Shown here piece after piece: positions 1 to 7,511 of a stretch of 64,000 nt of DNA (positions within the stretch are counted from its first letter, which is position 1; every line of letters starts with the position of its first letter). Under the pieces are notes generated by a model. The model saw nothing but the letters and a program-made list of their open reading frames with translations, ran no database searches and was not told where the DNA came from. Source of the stretch: Clostridium sp. (GTDB taxonomy: Bacteria; Bacillota; Clostridia; Clostridiales; Clostridiaceae); assembly GCF_018372875.1 (NCBI RefSeq), contig NZ_JAHAIF010000007.1, forward strand, positions 1 to 64,000, in the 5' to 3' direction. The translations under genes were made by a program, and so were the position numbers.

Positions 1-125
1 GTAACTATGTCTGCCGCTGAAAGTGATCCACCTGGATGACCTGATGCTGATTCTGTTAACATTTCTACTATGTCTTTTCTAATTTGTTTAGAAATTTGGG
101 TTAATTCATCTTTATTTTTTTTCAT
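1..125 (-). CDS. Transketolase N-terminal subunit, second copy (partial)
   Basis: Reading leftward from an ATG at 125 gives 41 residues before the window ends. They include KQIRKDIVEMLTESASGHPGGSLSAADIVT split over the normal transketolase start, with the conserved SGHPGGSLSAADI segment (TPP-binding N-terminal domain). A GAGGTG ribosome binding site lies 7 bases upstream. It is clearly a paralogue of the subunit at 2607-3425, whose matching segment reads SAKAGHVGGSLSSADIV. It follows the FGGY kinase by 17 bases, so it belongs to the same operon, and a matching C-terminal subunit is expected beyond the left edge. The histidine of SGHPGG is the usual transketolase residue. The activity is inferred from the family; the rest of the protein is not visible. 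Confidence 0.88.
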   Translation of the reverse strand, partial: MKKNKDELTQISKQIRKDIVEMLTESASGHPGGSLSAADIV

Positions 126-142
126 GATACACCTCTATTTAT

Positions 143-1642
143 TTAATTGCTTTTGTACATAAATAACACACTTTCAACTGCGTTATCCCAACCTTTGCAT
201 AACTCTTTTCTATTTACTTCATCTATTTTAGGAAGGAATTCATCTTCCCCTCTATCTAAATTTATTATTTCATCTATAGACTCCCAAAAGCATGTTCCTA
301 ATCCACCTAAGTAAACTGCGCCCATAGCTGATAGTTCTTCAACTGAAGATCTTATAACCTTTATATCTAATAAATCGCATAAAAATTGCATTAAAAACTT
401 ATTAGTTGTAGCGCCACCATCAGCCTTTAGCTCTTTTATTTCAATCTGGCTTTCTTTGCTCATTTCTCTTACTACAGCATTAATTTGATAGGCTATACTT
501 TCTAATGCTGCCCTCATTATATGTCTCTTATCTGAACTTCTTGATAATCCTACAATTGAAGCTTTTGCATTGTGACTCCAGTATGGGTATCCCAAACCTA
601 AAAAGGCTGGTACTAGGTATACTCCTTCATTGCTATCTAAAGATTCTATCCCTTCTTGAAATTCATCAAAATTAGAAAACATATTTAAATTATCCTTAAG
701 CCAATTTAAAGTATCTCCATTGCTATGAATTATTCCCTCTAAAGCATAGTTTGCTCCATCCTTTGTTTTCCATCCCAAAGCAGAAACCAATCCATTTTCA
801 GATTTCATTAACTGACTTCCAGTATTCATAAGCACAGAACATCCTGTTCCAAAAGTTGCCTTAACCATTCCTTTTTCAAAGGCTCTTTGCCCAAATAATG
901 CCCCTTGAGAATCCCCTATAACACCACATATAGGAATTTCTATATCAACTAATCCCTCAATATTTGTATACCCAAAAATATCATCACAATTTTTAAGTTT
1001 AGGCAACATTTCCTGGGTAATACCAAATATTTTAATAAGTTCTTTATCCCAAGATAAGTTATTTATATTTAACAACATTGTCCTACTTGCGTTAGTGTAA
1101 TCTGACACATGAGCTTTTCCATAAGTAAGCTTCCATATTAACCAGCTTTCAATTGTTCCAAGTAATAGTTCTCCTTTTTCAGCCTTTTCTTTTGCACATT
1201 CAACATTATCAAGAATCCATTTAACTTTTGTTGCTGAAAAGTAAGGATCTAATACAAGTCCTGTTTTTTCCTTTATCTTCTCTTCTAACCCTAAATTCTT
1301 TATCTCCTCACAAATCTTAGTAGTTCTTCTACACTGCCATACTATAGCATTATGAACTGGTTCCCCAGTTACTTTGTCCCATACAACTACCGTTTCTCTT
1401 TGATTTGTAATAGATAGGGAAGATATCTCTTCACCCCTTAAACTGTTTTTCTCTATTAACTCCTTTAGTAAAGAAATTACATTTTCATATATCTCAATAG
1501 GATTGTGTTCAACATAATCTCTCTTAGGATATATTTGGTTGTGTTTTTTACTATTTTTATAAATAATTTTTCCTTCCTTATTTACTAAAAGAGCTTTAGA
1601 ACCTGCTGTACTTTGATCTATTGCAATAATATACTTCTTCAT
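143..1642 (-). CDS. FGGY-family carbohydrate kinase (candidate pentulose/apulose kinase)
   Basis: This cytoplasmic sugar kinase transfers phosphate from ATP to a sugar or polyol. The N-terminal phosphate loop reads AIDQSTAGSKALLV, followed by SITNQRETVVVWD and IVWQCRRTT (FGGY_N, about residues 1-245). The C-terminal half has GDSQGALFGQ, TFGTGCSVLMNTG and ADGGATTNKFLMQF (FGGY_C). At 499 residues it has the family's usual length. It looks most like the glycerol-kinase branch, but STAGS replaces the usual STTS(S/T) loop and the neighbours make glycerol an unlikely substrate. A TTG 27 bases further upstream would overlap the previous gene; the ATG at 1642 fits better. It lies 10 bases after a split transketolase and 17 bases before another. 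In that context a ketopentose such as D-apulose is the best guess. Family is certain; substrate is inferred. Confidence 0.9.
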   Translation of the reverse strand: MKKYIIAIDQSTAGSKALLVNKEGKIIYKNSKKHNQIYPKRDYVEHNPIEIYENVISLLKELIEKNSLRGEEISSLSITNQRETVVVWDKVTGEPVHNAIVWQCRRTTKICEEIKNLGLEEKIKEKTGLVLDPYFSATKVKWILDNVECAKEKAEKGELLLGTIESWLIWKLTYGKAHVSDYTNASRTMLLNINNLSWDKELIKIFGITQEMLPKLKNCDDIFGYTNIEGLVDIEIPICGVIGDSQGALFGQRAFEKGMVKATFGTGCSVLMNTGSQLMKSENGLVSALGWKTKDGANYALEGIIHSNGDTLNWLKDNLNMFSNFDEFQEGIESLDSNEGVYLVPAFLGLGYPYWSHNAKASIVGLSRSSDKRHIMRAALESIAYQINAVVREMSKESQIEIKELKADGGATTNKFLMQFLCDLLDIKVIRSSVEELSAMGAVYLGGLGTCFWESIDEIINLDRGEDEFLPKIDEVNRKELCKGWDNAVESVLFMYKSN

Positions 1643-1652
1643 AGCCTTGTAC

Positions 1653-2594
1653 CTATCTAGTTTTTTCAATTAATTCTTTAGCCAACTTCACTAAGTTTTC
1701 TTTACTTAAGCCATAGTAATTAAATATTTCTTTACTTGTTCCTGTAATTGCTGCTTCGTCCTTAATACCAACAATTTTCATTGGAACTGGTGCATTTTGT
1801 ACAACTACTTCTGATACAGCAGCTCCAAGTCCACCATAAATGCTATGTTCTTCCACAGTAATAATGTGCCCTGTTTCCTTAGCTGCTTTTATAATAGCTT
1901 CTTTATCAAGAGGCTTAATAGTATGCATATTTAACACTCTACATTTAATTCCTAATTCTTTAAGTTCATCTGATGCTTCAATTGCTGGTTTTACTGTTTC
2001 TCCTGTTGCAATAATTGTTATATCTTTTCCTTCTCTCATAACATTAGCTTTACCAATTTCAAATTCAAAATCAGTTGATTCATAAACATCATCTACAGGA
2101 TTTCTTCCTATTCTTATATAAGCTGGTTTATCATATTTAGCTAATTCTCTTACAAGTTTTTCTGTTTCAAACCTATCTGCTGGTAAAAATATATCCATAT
2201 TAGGAATAGCTCTCATTACAGCAATATCTTGAAGTGAATGATGGGACATTCCTAATGCACCATAGCTTACTCCTCCACTTATTCCTATTAACTTTACATT
2301 AGTATTTGAATATGCAACATCTACCTTAACTTGTTCTATACTTCTCATTGTTAAGAAACAAGCAGGTGATGCTGCAAAGCACTTCTTTCCTGTAGTTGCA
2401 AGTCCTGCTGCTATTCCAACTAGGTTTTGTTCTGCTATTCCAACTTCAACAAATTGCTTAGGATATTCATTTGCAAAGTTTGTCATTGATGCAGAACCTC
2501 TAGAGTCACTTGTTAAAACATATATATCTTTATCATCCTTTGCTAGTTCCATTAATGTATCACAAATTACTTGACGATTAGCTATCTTATTCAT
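1653..2594 (-). CDS. Transketolase C-terminal subunit (pyrimidine-binding and C-terminal domains)
   Basis: This is the second half of a split transketolase, 313 residues, which pairs with the product of 2607-3425 to transfer a two-carbon ketol unit between sugar phosphates. The Pyr domain (about 1-170) contains FVEVGIAEQNLVGIAAGLA, with the catalytic glutamate that activates thiamine diphosphate, and GGVSYGALGMSHHSLQDIAV. The C-terminal domain (about 185-300) has the usual TVEEHSIYGGLGAAVSEVV segment. The start ATG has GGAGGG 8 bases upstream, and the gene begins 12 bases after the N-terminal subunit. Split transketolases are common in archaea and clostridia. One described relative is the two-subunit apulose-4-phosphate transketolase, which makes xylulose 5-phosphate and dihydroxyacetone phosphate; the linked isomerase and kinase make that the leading candidate here. 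A pentose-phosphate transketolase is the alternative. Confidence 0.92.
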   Translation of the reverse strand: MNKIANRQVICDTLMELAKDDKDIYVLTSDSRGSASMTNFANEYPKQFVEVGIAEQNLVGIAAGLATTGKKCFAASPACFLTMRSIEQVKVDVAYSNTNVKLIGISGGVSYGALGMSHHSLQDIAVMRAIPNMDIFLPADRFETEKLVRELAKYDKPAYIRIGRNPVDDVYESTDFEFEIGKANVMREGKDITIIATGETVKPAIEASDELKELGIKCRVLNMHTIKPLDKEAIIKAAKETGHIITVEEHSIYGGLGAAVSEVVVQNAPVPMKIVGIKDEAAITGTSKEIFNYYGLSKENLVKLAKELIEKTR

Positions 2595-2606
2595 TATTAA
2601 TCCCTC

Positions 2607-3425
2607 CTATAAACTATTAAGTTCTTTCATTGCAATCTTATATTCTTCTTCAGTAGGTACTCCATGATGCCACTTTGCAACATTTTCCATGTATGATACA
2701 CCTTTTCCCTTTACTGTATTAGCTATTATCATAGTAGGCTTGTCCTTTTGAATTGAATCTTTTGAAAATGCTTTTAATAATGCTTCTATATCATGACCAT
2801 TTAAAACAATTACATTCCAACCAAAACTTCTCCATTTATCTTCAAGAGAATTTAAAGCCATAACATCTTCTGTACTTCCTGATATTTGAAGTCCATTTCT
2901 ATCTATAATTGCAGTTAAGTTATCTAGCTTATAGTGAGCTGCTGCCATAGCTGCTTCCCATACAGAACCTTCTGCTAGTTCTCCATCTCCTAATAATGTA
3001 AACACTCTATAATCTTTTTCATCTCTTTTGGCACCAAGTGCCATTCCTACAGATGCTGAAAGTCCATGACCTAATGCCCCTGTATTAATTTCAACTCCTG
3101 CATTTTTGTTATTTGGATGTCCAATTAAAGTTGAACCAAACTTACTATAACTCTCCAATTTCTCTTTTGAAAAATATCCTTTATCAGCAAGAACACAATA
3201 TAATAACTCTGCTGCATGACCTTTGCTCATTATAAATCTATCTCTATCTTCATTTTTAGGATCTTTTGGATTAACATTCATAACTGAATAATAAAGTGTA
3301 GTTACTATATCTGCACTAGAAAGTGAACCTCCTACATGTCCAGCTTTTGCGCTGTAAACTAAATTAACTACATCTTTTCTAATTTCTCTAGCTTTTTCAT
3401 TTAACTCTAATACTAAATTATTCAT
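2607..3425 (-). CDS. Transketolase N-terminal subunit (TPP-binding domain)
   Basis: This is the first half of a split transketolase, 272 residues. It has the thiamine-diphosphate/magnesium motif LLGDGELAEGSVWEAAMAAA followed by IIDRNGLQISG (GDG-X(n)-N). It also has FIMSKGHAAELLY, TGALGHGLSASVGMALGAK and a C-terminal KWHHGVPT segment. Five codons of upstream open frame start at an ATG that itself lies in a GGGAGGG site; the ATG at 3425 sits 7 bases after GGAGG and is chosen. It is the first gene of the transketolase-transketolase-kinase unit, with a strong promoter at 3459-3487 that carries operator palindromes. The S(G/A)HPGG-type segment reads AKAGHVGGSLS, with valine in place of proline, unlike the copy at the left edge. 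Family assignment is secure; substrate is inferred from context. Confidence 0.92.
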   Translation of the reverse strand: MNNLVLELNEKAREIRKDVVNLVYSAKAGHVGGSLSSADIVTTLYYSVMNVNPKDPKNEDRDRFIMSKGHAAELLYCVLADKGYFSKEKLESYSKFGSTLIGHPNNKNAGVEINTGALGHGLSASVGMALGAKRDEKDYRVFTLLGDGELAEGSVWEAAMAAAHYKLDNLTAIIDRNGLQISGSTEDVMALNSLEDKWRSFGWNVIVLNGHDIEALLKAFSKDSIQKDKPTMIIANTVKGKGVSYMENVAKWHHGVPTEEEYKIAMKELNSL

Positions 3426-3458
3426 TACTTTCCCTCCCATATTTTATCCTTTACCCTT

Positions 3459-3506
3459 ATTATAAATATTTAGTACATATTTTTCAATAAATTTAGTAAA
3501 TATTTT
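3459..3506 (-). promoter_or_regulatory. Promoter of the transketolase/kinase unit with two LacI-type operators
   Basis: Read leftward there is TTGAAA (3487-3482), a 17-base spacer and TATAAT (3464-3459), an almost ideal sigma-A promoter. The spacer contains AATATTTAGTACATAT (3465-3480). A second copy, AAATTTAGTAAATATTTT (3489-3506), abuts the -35 box. Both match the palindrome repeated at the other promoters of this island, so a bound regulator would block polymerase directly. The likely protein is the LacI-family product of the next gene upstream. Confidence 0.75.
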
Positions 3507-3540
3507 AGTATTTTTAAATAAATTTTTAGTTCAGGCAAAC

Positions 3541-3572
3541 AAAAAAGAGCTGACTTTATTAAATCAGCTCTT
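3541..3572 (-). terminator. Intrinsic terminator after the LacI-family regulator
   Basis: Stem AAGAGCTGA (3545-3553) pairs with TCAGCTCTT (3564-3572) and is followed on the minus strand by a six-T run. It closes the regulator gene and separates it from the promoter of the transketolase unit. Confidence 0.85.
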
Positions 3573-3580
3573 AAAACCTT

Positions 3581-4585
3581 TTATATAACACTTTTTCTTT
3601 CAACAATATCAGTAGATATTTGTACTTTTAGTTTTCCTTCATCCTCTTCTTCTATCTTTTCTATTAGTCTATTAATAGAAACCTTGCCTAATCTTTCAAC
3701 ATCTACTCTTACAGTAGTCATTGGAGGATTTATCATATCACTAAATGGAATATCATCAAATCCAACTATGGACACATCTTCAGGAATTTTAATTCCTTTT
3801 TCATTCATAGCTTTTATTGCACCTAATGCAATAATATCATTAAATGCAAACAATGCTTTTGGAAGTTTTATATTTTCATTTGATAATATCTCTTTAAAAT
3901 CTCTATAGGCTCCATCTGTAGTTGGTTCTACCTTATACATATTCTCTTCATGAACCTCTAGGTTATGCTCTTTCATTGACTGAAAGAATCCTTCTTTACG
4001 ACACTTAAAGTTGCTAATATCTACAGTACTACCTATATAACCAATATCCTTAATACCTCTATCAATTATATATTTAGTAGCTAAATATGCTCCTCTATCG
4101 TTATTAATAAGAACAAAATCACAATCCTTAGCTTTAAAATAAGTATCTACAACTACCATTGGAATATTTAGATTTTCAAACTCACTAAAATCTTCTTCTT
4201 CCATCTCAGTTCCTAAAAGCAATATTCCATCTACTCTCTTTTGAGTAAATATTTTTTGTATATCTTCCTTAGTATCTTTTCCAGCTTCAACTTGAGTAAT
4301 TAAAAGTTCATACCCACTATTTCTGCAAGTTCTTTCACAAGATTCAATTAACTTTGAAAAGAATGGAGTATCTGATAATATATATCCATGTTTTTTGAAT
4401 TTTATCATTCTAATTATTTTATCTTCACTCTTTTTTTGAGTTTTGAAGTATCCTAATTCTTCTGCTATCTTCACTATTCTCTCCTTCGTTTCTTTCCCTA
4501 CTCCTTTTCTGTTATTAAGGGCATTAGAAACTGTTCCAGGAGATACTTGTGCTAATTTTGCAATATCTTGCATTATTGTCTTCAT
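3581..4585 (-). CDS. LacI/GalR-family transcriptional regulator
   Basis: A 334-residue repressor-type regulator. Residues 1-60 hold the helix-turn-helix and hinge: MQDIAKLAQVSPGTVSNALN then GKETKERIVKIAEELGY. A periplasmic-binding-protein-like effector domain follows (about 65-334) with FAFNDIIALGAIKAM, VSIVGFDDIPFSDM and PPMTTVRVD, all standard in the family. It lies between the hydrolase gene and the transketolase unit and has its own operator-bearing promoter, which suggests autoregulation. The recurrent AT-rich palindrome lacks the central CG pair common in LacI operators. The regulator-site link therefore rests on location, and the effector is unknown, presumably the transported sugar or a phosphorylated intermediate. 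Confidence 0.92.
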   Translation of the reverse strand: MKTIMQDIAKLAQVSPGTVSNALNNRKGVGKETKERIVKIAEELGYFKTQKKSEDKIIRMIKFKKHGYILSDTPFFSKLIESCERTCRNSGYELLITQVEAGKDTKEDIQKIFTQKRVDGILLLGTEMEEEDFSEFENLNIPMVVVDTYFKAKDCDFVLINNDRGAYLATKYIIDRGIKDIGYIGSTVDISNFKCRKEGFFQSMKEHNLEVHEENMYKVEPTTDGAYRDFKEILSNENIKLPKALFAFNDIIALGAIKAMNEKGIKIPEDVSIVGFDDIPFSDMINPPMTTVRVDVERLGKVSINRLIEKIEEEDEGKLKVQISTDIVERKSVI

Positions 4586-4663
4586 CTTTTTCTCCTTACC
4601 TTCTTATGCTAATTTCTTTTTATTCACTATTATAAGTATATCCTATTTTTAAATAAAAACAAA

Positions 4664-4682
4664 CATATTTACTAAATATTTA
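4664..4682. promoter_or_regulatory. LacI-type operator upstream of the regulator gene
   Basis: CATATTTACTAAATATTTA contains the exact core TATTTACTAAATA. It lies just upstream of a TATACT/TATAAT promoter region for the regulator (minus strand, 4629-4640), consistent with autoregulation. Confidence 0.6.
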
Positions 4683-4713
4683 TCACTTTCATGTATATTT
4701 TTAGAGAAATAAA

Positions 4714-4737
4714 GAGATTTAACAAATGTTAAATCTC
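4714..4737 (-). terminator. Terminator-like hairpin overlapping the end of the hydrolase gene
   Basis: GAGATTTAAC (4714-4723) pairs perfectly with GTTAAATCTC (4728-4737) around a four-base loop, with TTTATTT after it on the minus strand. The stop codon of the hydrolase lies inside the stem, so it probably ends the PTS-isomerase-hydrolase transcript. Confidence 0.65.
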
Positions 4738-6006
4738 CTTTTCTAATATTATTAATCCATCCTGTTCAAAATTATGCATGTGAATAGTTGTTTTTCCATC
4801 TACAACTTCATAGTTAGGTATACAAATATTCTTATCTTCTAAATCCATAATTTTAATGTTATAATCCGATAAGTCTAAATCAACTTTAACAGTTGTATTA
4901 ACTGGAACATAGATAAATATTTTATCTTTTTCTAATGTACCAGCCATTCTAATATCTTTAACTTCGTTTAATATTTTATCCATAGGAACAAGCTCTCCTA
5001 TATTATACATTTCAAAAATATACTTTATATAGCCATAATCCCAAGCTCCTGGATACTTAACTGCATCGTTCCAAGGATTAGGGGCATCAAAACCTTCACC
5101 TATTCCAAGTCCAAAATTTTTATTTATTTTATGCCAGCTATAAATACCGTGGGCTCCATAAGTTACCCCTGCTGATGCACCAGAAAGTATGCTCATCCAA
5201 GCTGCTCTTCTAACATCATATCTATAAAACCTACCATACATTCTTCTACTAAATCCCATTTGTTCATAACATGGTTCAGAATTTAATAAAGGCTTTGCTG
5301 GATACTTTTTGTATAGAGTTTCTGCTAATAAATATGGCATAGCTAAGTTTTGCGCATTATGACCAGATTGGTACATATAAAAATCTATTTTATCAATAAA
5401 CTCTTCTGGAATTTCATCTAACCTTCCTTTTATATGAAGTGTTTGCAACAAGTTTGGTGCAATCTTTCTTAATAAATTTGATGCCTTCATATAATACTTT
5501 TTAGTATCATCTGTATCAAAATCAGTATCTCCACTAATTACATACATAGGTTCTAAATCTGAGAAAGTACTATGTACTACTTCTACATATTTATCAATAA
5601 AATCATATGGCATTATATTTGAGCTATTCATATTGCTTGCCCATGTTCCAGGAACATAATTGCACCATAAAACCACTAAAGCTAATTCAAACCCTTTATC
5701 TTTAGCCATTTTGCACATAGTTTTTGCACGTTCAAAATATTCCATATTAAAATCAGTAAATTCAAAAGTCTTTTTATCCTTTGTAGGAAGAGGATAGTAA
5801 TTAAGATCTGTACCACTAGCATCCCACTGTGGCATAATATTTATTTGTAAAACGTTAAACCCTTGCATCTTTCTTAGGTTTAAGTAATATTCCCACTCTT
5901 CAATTGTTATATTTGTAAATGCACTCCAACATGTATCTGCTAAATAAAAAAACTTCTTCCCATCCTTTATAAAGGTTCTTTTGTTGTCACTTACCTTTAC
6001 AGCCAT
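4729..6006 (-). CDS. DUF4038/GH140-type glycoside hydrolase (apiosidase-like), cytoplasmic
   Basis: A 425-residue TIM-barrel hydrolase without a signal peptide. It starts with a short beta segment and FFYLADTCWSAFTNITIEEW, continues with GFNVLQINIMPQWD, and has ALVVLWCNYVPGTWAS, MYVISGDTDFD, LLNSEPCYEQMG and SGASAGVTYGAHGIYSW. The last is the typical DUF4038 active-site region. The conserved D of ISGDTD and E of NSEPCYE are plausible catalytic acids. A beta-sandwich tail (about 345-425) ends the protein. Characterised GH140 members remove D-apiose from pectic rhamnogalacturonan II. Here the enzyme is intracellular and 3 bases after an isomerase, downstream of a PTS permease, so its substrate must be an imported small glycoside. 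Family match is by recognition of the fold motifs; exact substrate is inferred. Confidence 0.78.
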   Translation of the reverse strand: MAVKVSDNKRTFIKDGKKFFYLADTCWSAFTNITIEEWEYYLNLRKMQGFNVLQINIMPQWDASGTDLNYYPLPTKDKKTFEFTDFNMEYFERAKTMCKMAKDKGFELALVVLWCNYVPGTWASNMNSSNIMPYDFIDKYVEVVHSTFSDLEPMYVISGDTDFDTDDTKKYYMKASNLLRKIAPNLLQTLHIKGRLDEIPEEFIDKIDFYMYQSGHNAQNLAMPYLLAETLYKKYPAKPLLNSEPCYEQMGFSRRMYGRFYRYDVRRAAWMSILSGASAGVTYGAHGIYSWHKINKNFGLGIGEGFDAPNPWNDAVKYPGAWDYGYIKYIFEMYNIGELVPMDKILNEVKDIRMAGTLEKDKIFIYVPVNTTVKVDLDLSDYNIKIMDLEDKNICIPNYEVVDGKTTIHMHNFEQDGLIILEKEI

Positions 6007-6009
6007 ATT

Positions 6010-7425
6010 TTATTCACCTCTTAATTGCTCTTTTACTTTTTCTTCTATATTATCATAAAAATCAGGAGTTAAATATCCCAGATACTTACACGCTTCATAT
6101 ATTTGAGGAAGTATATCTGCATGAATTCCCACACAGTGATGAACATATGGACCACAAACCAACTTTTCTTCTAATCTCTTTAAGTTTTCCACTTCAATCC
6201 ATACATAAGTTCCTTGGTTAAATGGGCCTTCTATACCCTTAGCATGTCCCATTAATAATGAATATTCTCCATTATCACCATCAAATCTAATTATAGACAT
6301 ATCTCCACCAATAAGTTCTCCATGTAAAGCTCCTGGATGAGAATGATTAAATGCAAACGGTGCACCAAAGCTTGGTTTTCCCTTCATTAATGAAACAGGC
6401 CATGGACCACAATGTTGTAATAGTTCTCCATTTGGATTTGTTGGATGTGGAACTGTCCAATCTGCAAAGAAAGGTTTAACTTTTCCCATAGTAGCTGCTT
6501 GAGCTATTACCGATGTAATAGCTCCATGAATATCTGTTTCACAAGCTACAGGAATTCCATCATCACTTAATAGAGAATTTGCAACGCAAGGGAATATTCC
6601 TAATGCATCTTGCATTGAGTTCCAGCATTGAATTGCAACAGCTTTACATCCATACTTGTTAGCAAAGTTTTTCATAGCTATTTTTAAAGCAGCTGTTTTT
6701 CTTACTCCATCCTCACTTACATTAATTATCATTTTTTCTTTCATATAATTAACTACATCTTGTAATTCTTGTCCATTTTCTTCTACTAATCTGTTCATTT
6801 CTTTTTGAACATCCACCATAGTTACAGGATGAACCTTAATATTAAACTTTTCTAACAACTCACCTTCATTAACCATCATTGTCCAGAATCCAGCTGGTCT
6901 AGTTGAAATTTGTAATACTGTTAAGTTTCTAATTTCCTTTACAATATTACTAGTTGCAATAAATCTATTAATTCCATCTTCAAATTGCTTATCTTCTACA
7001 TCACACATTGTTAAATAAGAAAACTTTACTCTAAATCTTCTTAATATCTTTCCTGTTGCAAAAAGACCACATTGAGAATCTCTAAGTCTTGCTCCATTTT
7101 CTAAAGGACTTTCATCTTTAGGACCCCATAAAAGAACTGGAAGATTAAAGTTTTTAGCTACCTTTGCTACTAAATCTTCTGTTCCAAAGTTACAATGTGG
7201 GAAAAATAAAGCATCAACCTTTTCACTTGTTAGTTTATCAACTATAGGTTGAACATGACTTTCATCAAATAATAACCCCTCTTCATTTATATCTTTAATA
7301 TCTACAATATCAATATTCATAGATTTTAATTTATCCAATATAATATCATTGTATTTTATAGCATCTTCTCTACTAAAAATATTTCTTCTTGTTCCTACAA
7401 CACCTAATCTAATTTTACACTCCAT
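6010..7425 (-). CDS. L-fucose/L-arabinose isomerase-family protein (candidate apiose isomerase)
   Basis: A 471-residue cytoplasmic aldose-ketose isomerase of the FucI/AraA type. The N-terminal part has KVDALFFPHCNFGTEDLVAKVA and PVLLWGPKDE; the middle has AVAIQCWNSMQDALGIFPCVANSLL and PVACETDIHGAITSVIAQAA. The last two carry the family's conserved acidic, metal-binding region (E and D of CETDIHGA). The C-terminal half has PHPTNPNGELLQHCGPWP, HSHPGALHGELIGGDMSI and YVHHCVGIHAD. These enzymes convert an aldose to a ketose with Mn2+. Placed between a PTS permease and an apiosidase-like hydrolase, and with a kinase and transketolase in the same regulon, its product is probably a ketose such as D-apulose. 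Known apiose isomerases may belong to another fold, so this could be a non-homologous replacement. L-fucose or D-arabinose remains possible, but no fuculose-phosphate aldolase is nearby. Confidence 0.85.
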   Translation of the reverse strand: MECKIRLGVVGTRRNIFSREDAIKYNDIILDKLKSMNIDIVDIKDINEEGLLFDESHVQPIVDKLTSEKVDALFFPHCNFGTEDLVAKVAKNFNLPVLLWGPKDESPLENGARLRDSQCGLFATGKILRRFRVKFSYLTMCDVEDKQFEDGINRFIATSNIVKEIRNLTVLQISTRPAGFWTMMVNEGELLEKFNIKVHPVTMVDVQKEMNRLVEENGQELQDVVNYMKEKMIINVSEDGVRKTAALKIAMKNFANKYGCKAVAIQCWNSMQDALGIFPCVANSLLSDDGIPVACETDIHGAITSVIAQAATMGKVKPFFADWTVPHPTNPNGELLQHCGPWPVSLMKGKPSFGAPFAFNHSHPGALHGELIGGDMSIIRFDGDNGEYSLLMGHAKGIEGPFNQGTYVWIEVENLKRLEEKLVCGPYVHHCVGIHADILPQIYEACKYLGYLTPDFYDNIEEKVKEQLRGE

Positions 7426-7447
7426 AAATTACCTCTCCTCTATAATT

Positions 7448-7487
7448 AATAAGAGTTTTCAGCTAATGACAGCCTCAAACTCTTATT
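7448..7487 (-). other. Intercistronic hairpin between permease and isomerase genes
   Basis: AATAAGAGTTT (7448-7458) pairs with AAACTCTTATT (7477-7487) around an 18-base loop. No T run follows on the minus strand, so it looks like a stabilising or processing stem that could set different mRNA levels for permease and enzymes. Confidence 0.5.
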
Positions 7488-7511
7488 GTCTATTATTTTA
7501 TATTTTGAACA

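Noticed and set aside
143..1642. Calling the FGGY kinase glycerol kinase (glpK)
   Set aside because: No glpF, glpD or glycerol regulator is nearby, and the phosphate-loop sequence and transketolase context point to another substrate.
143..1669. TTG start at 1669 for the FGGY kinase
   Set aside because: It overlaps the transketolase gene by 17 bases and adds residues outside the conserved domain; the ATG at 1642 fits better.
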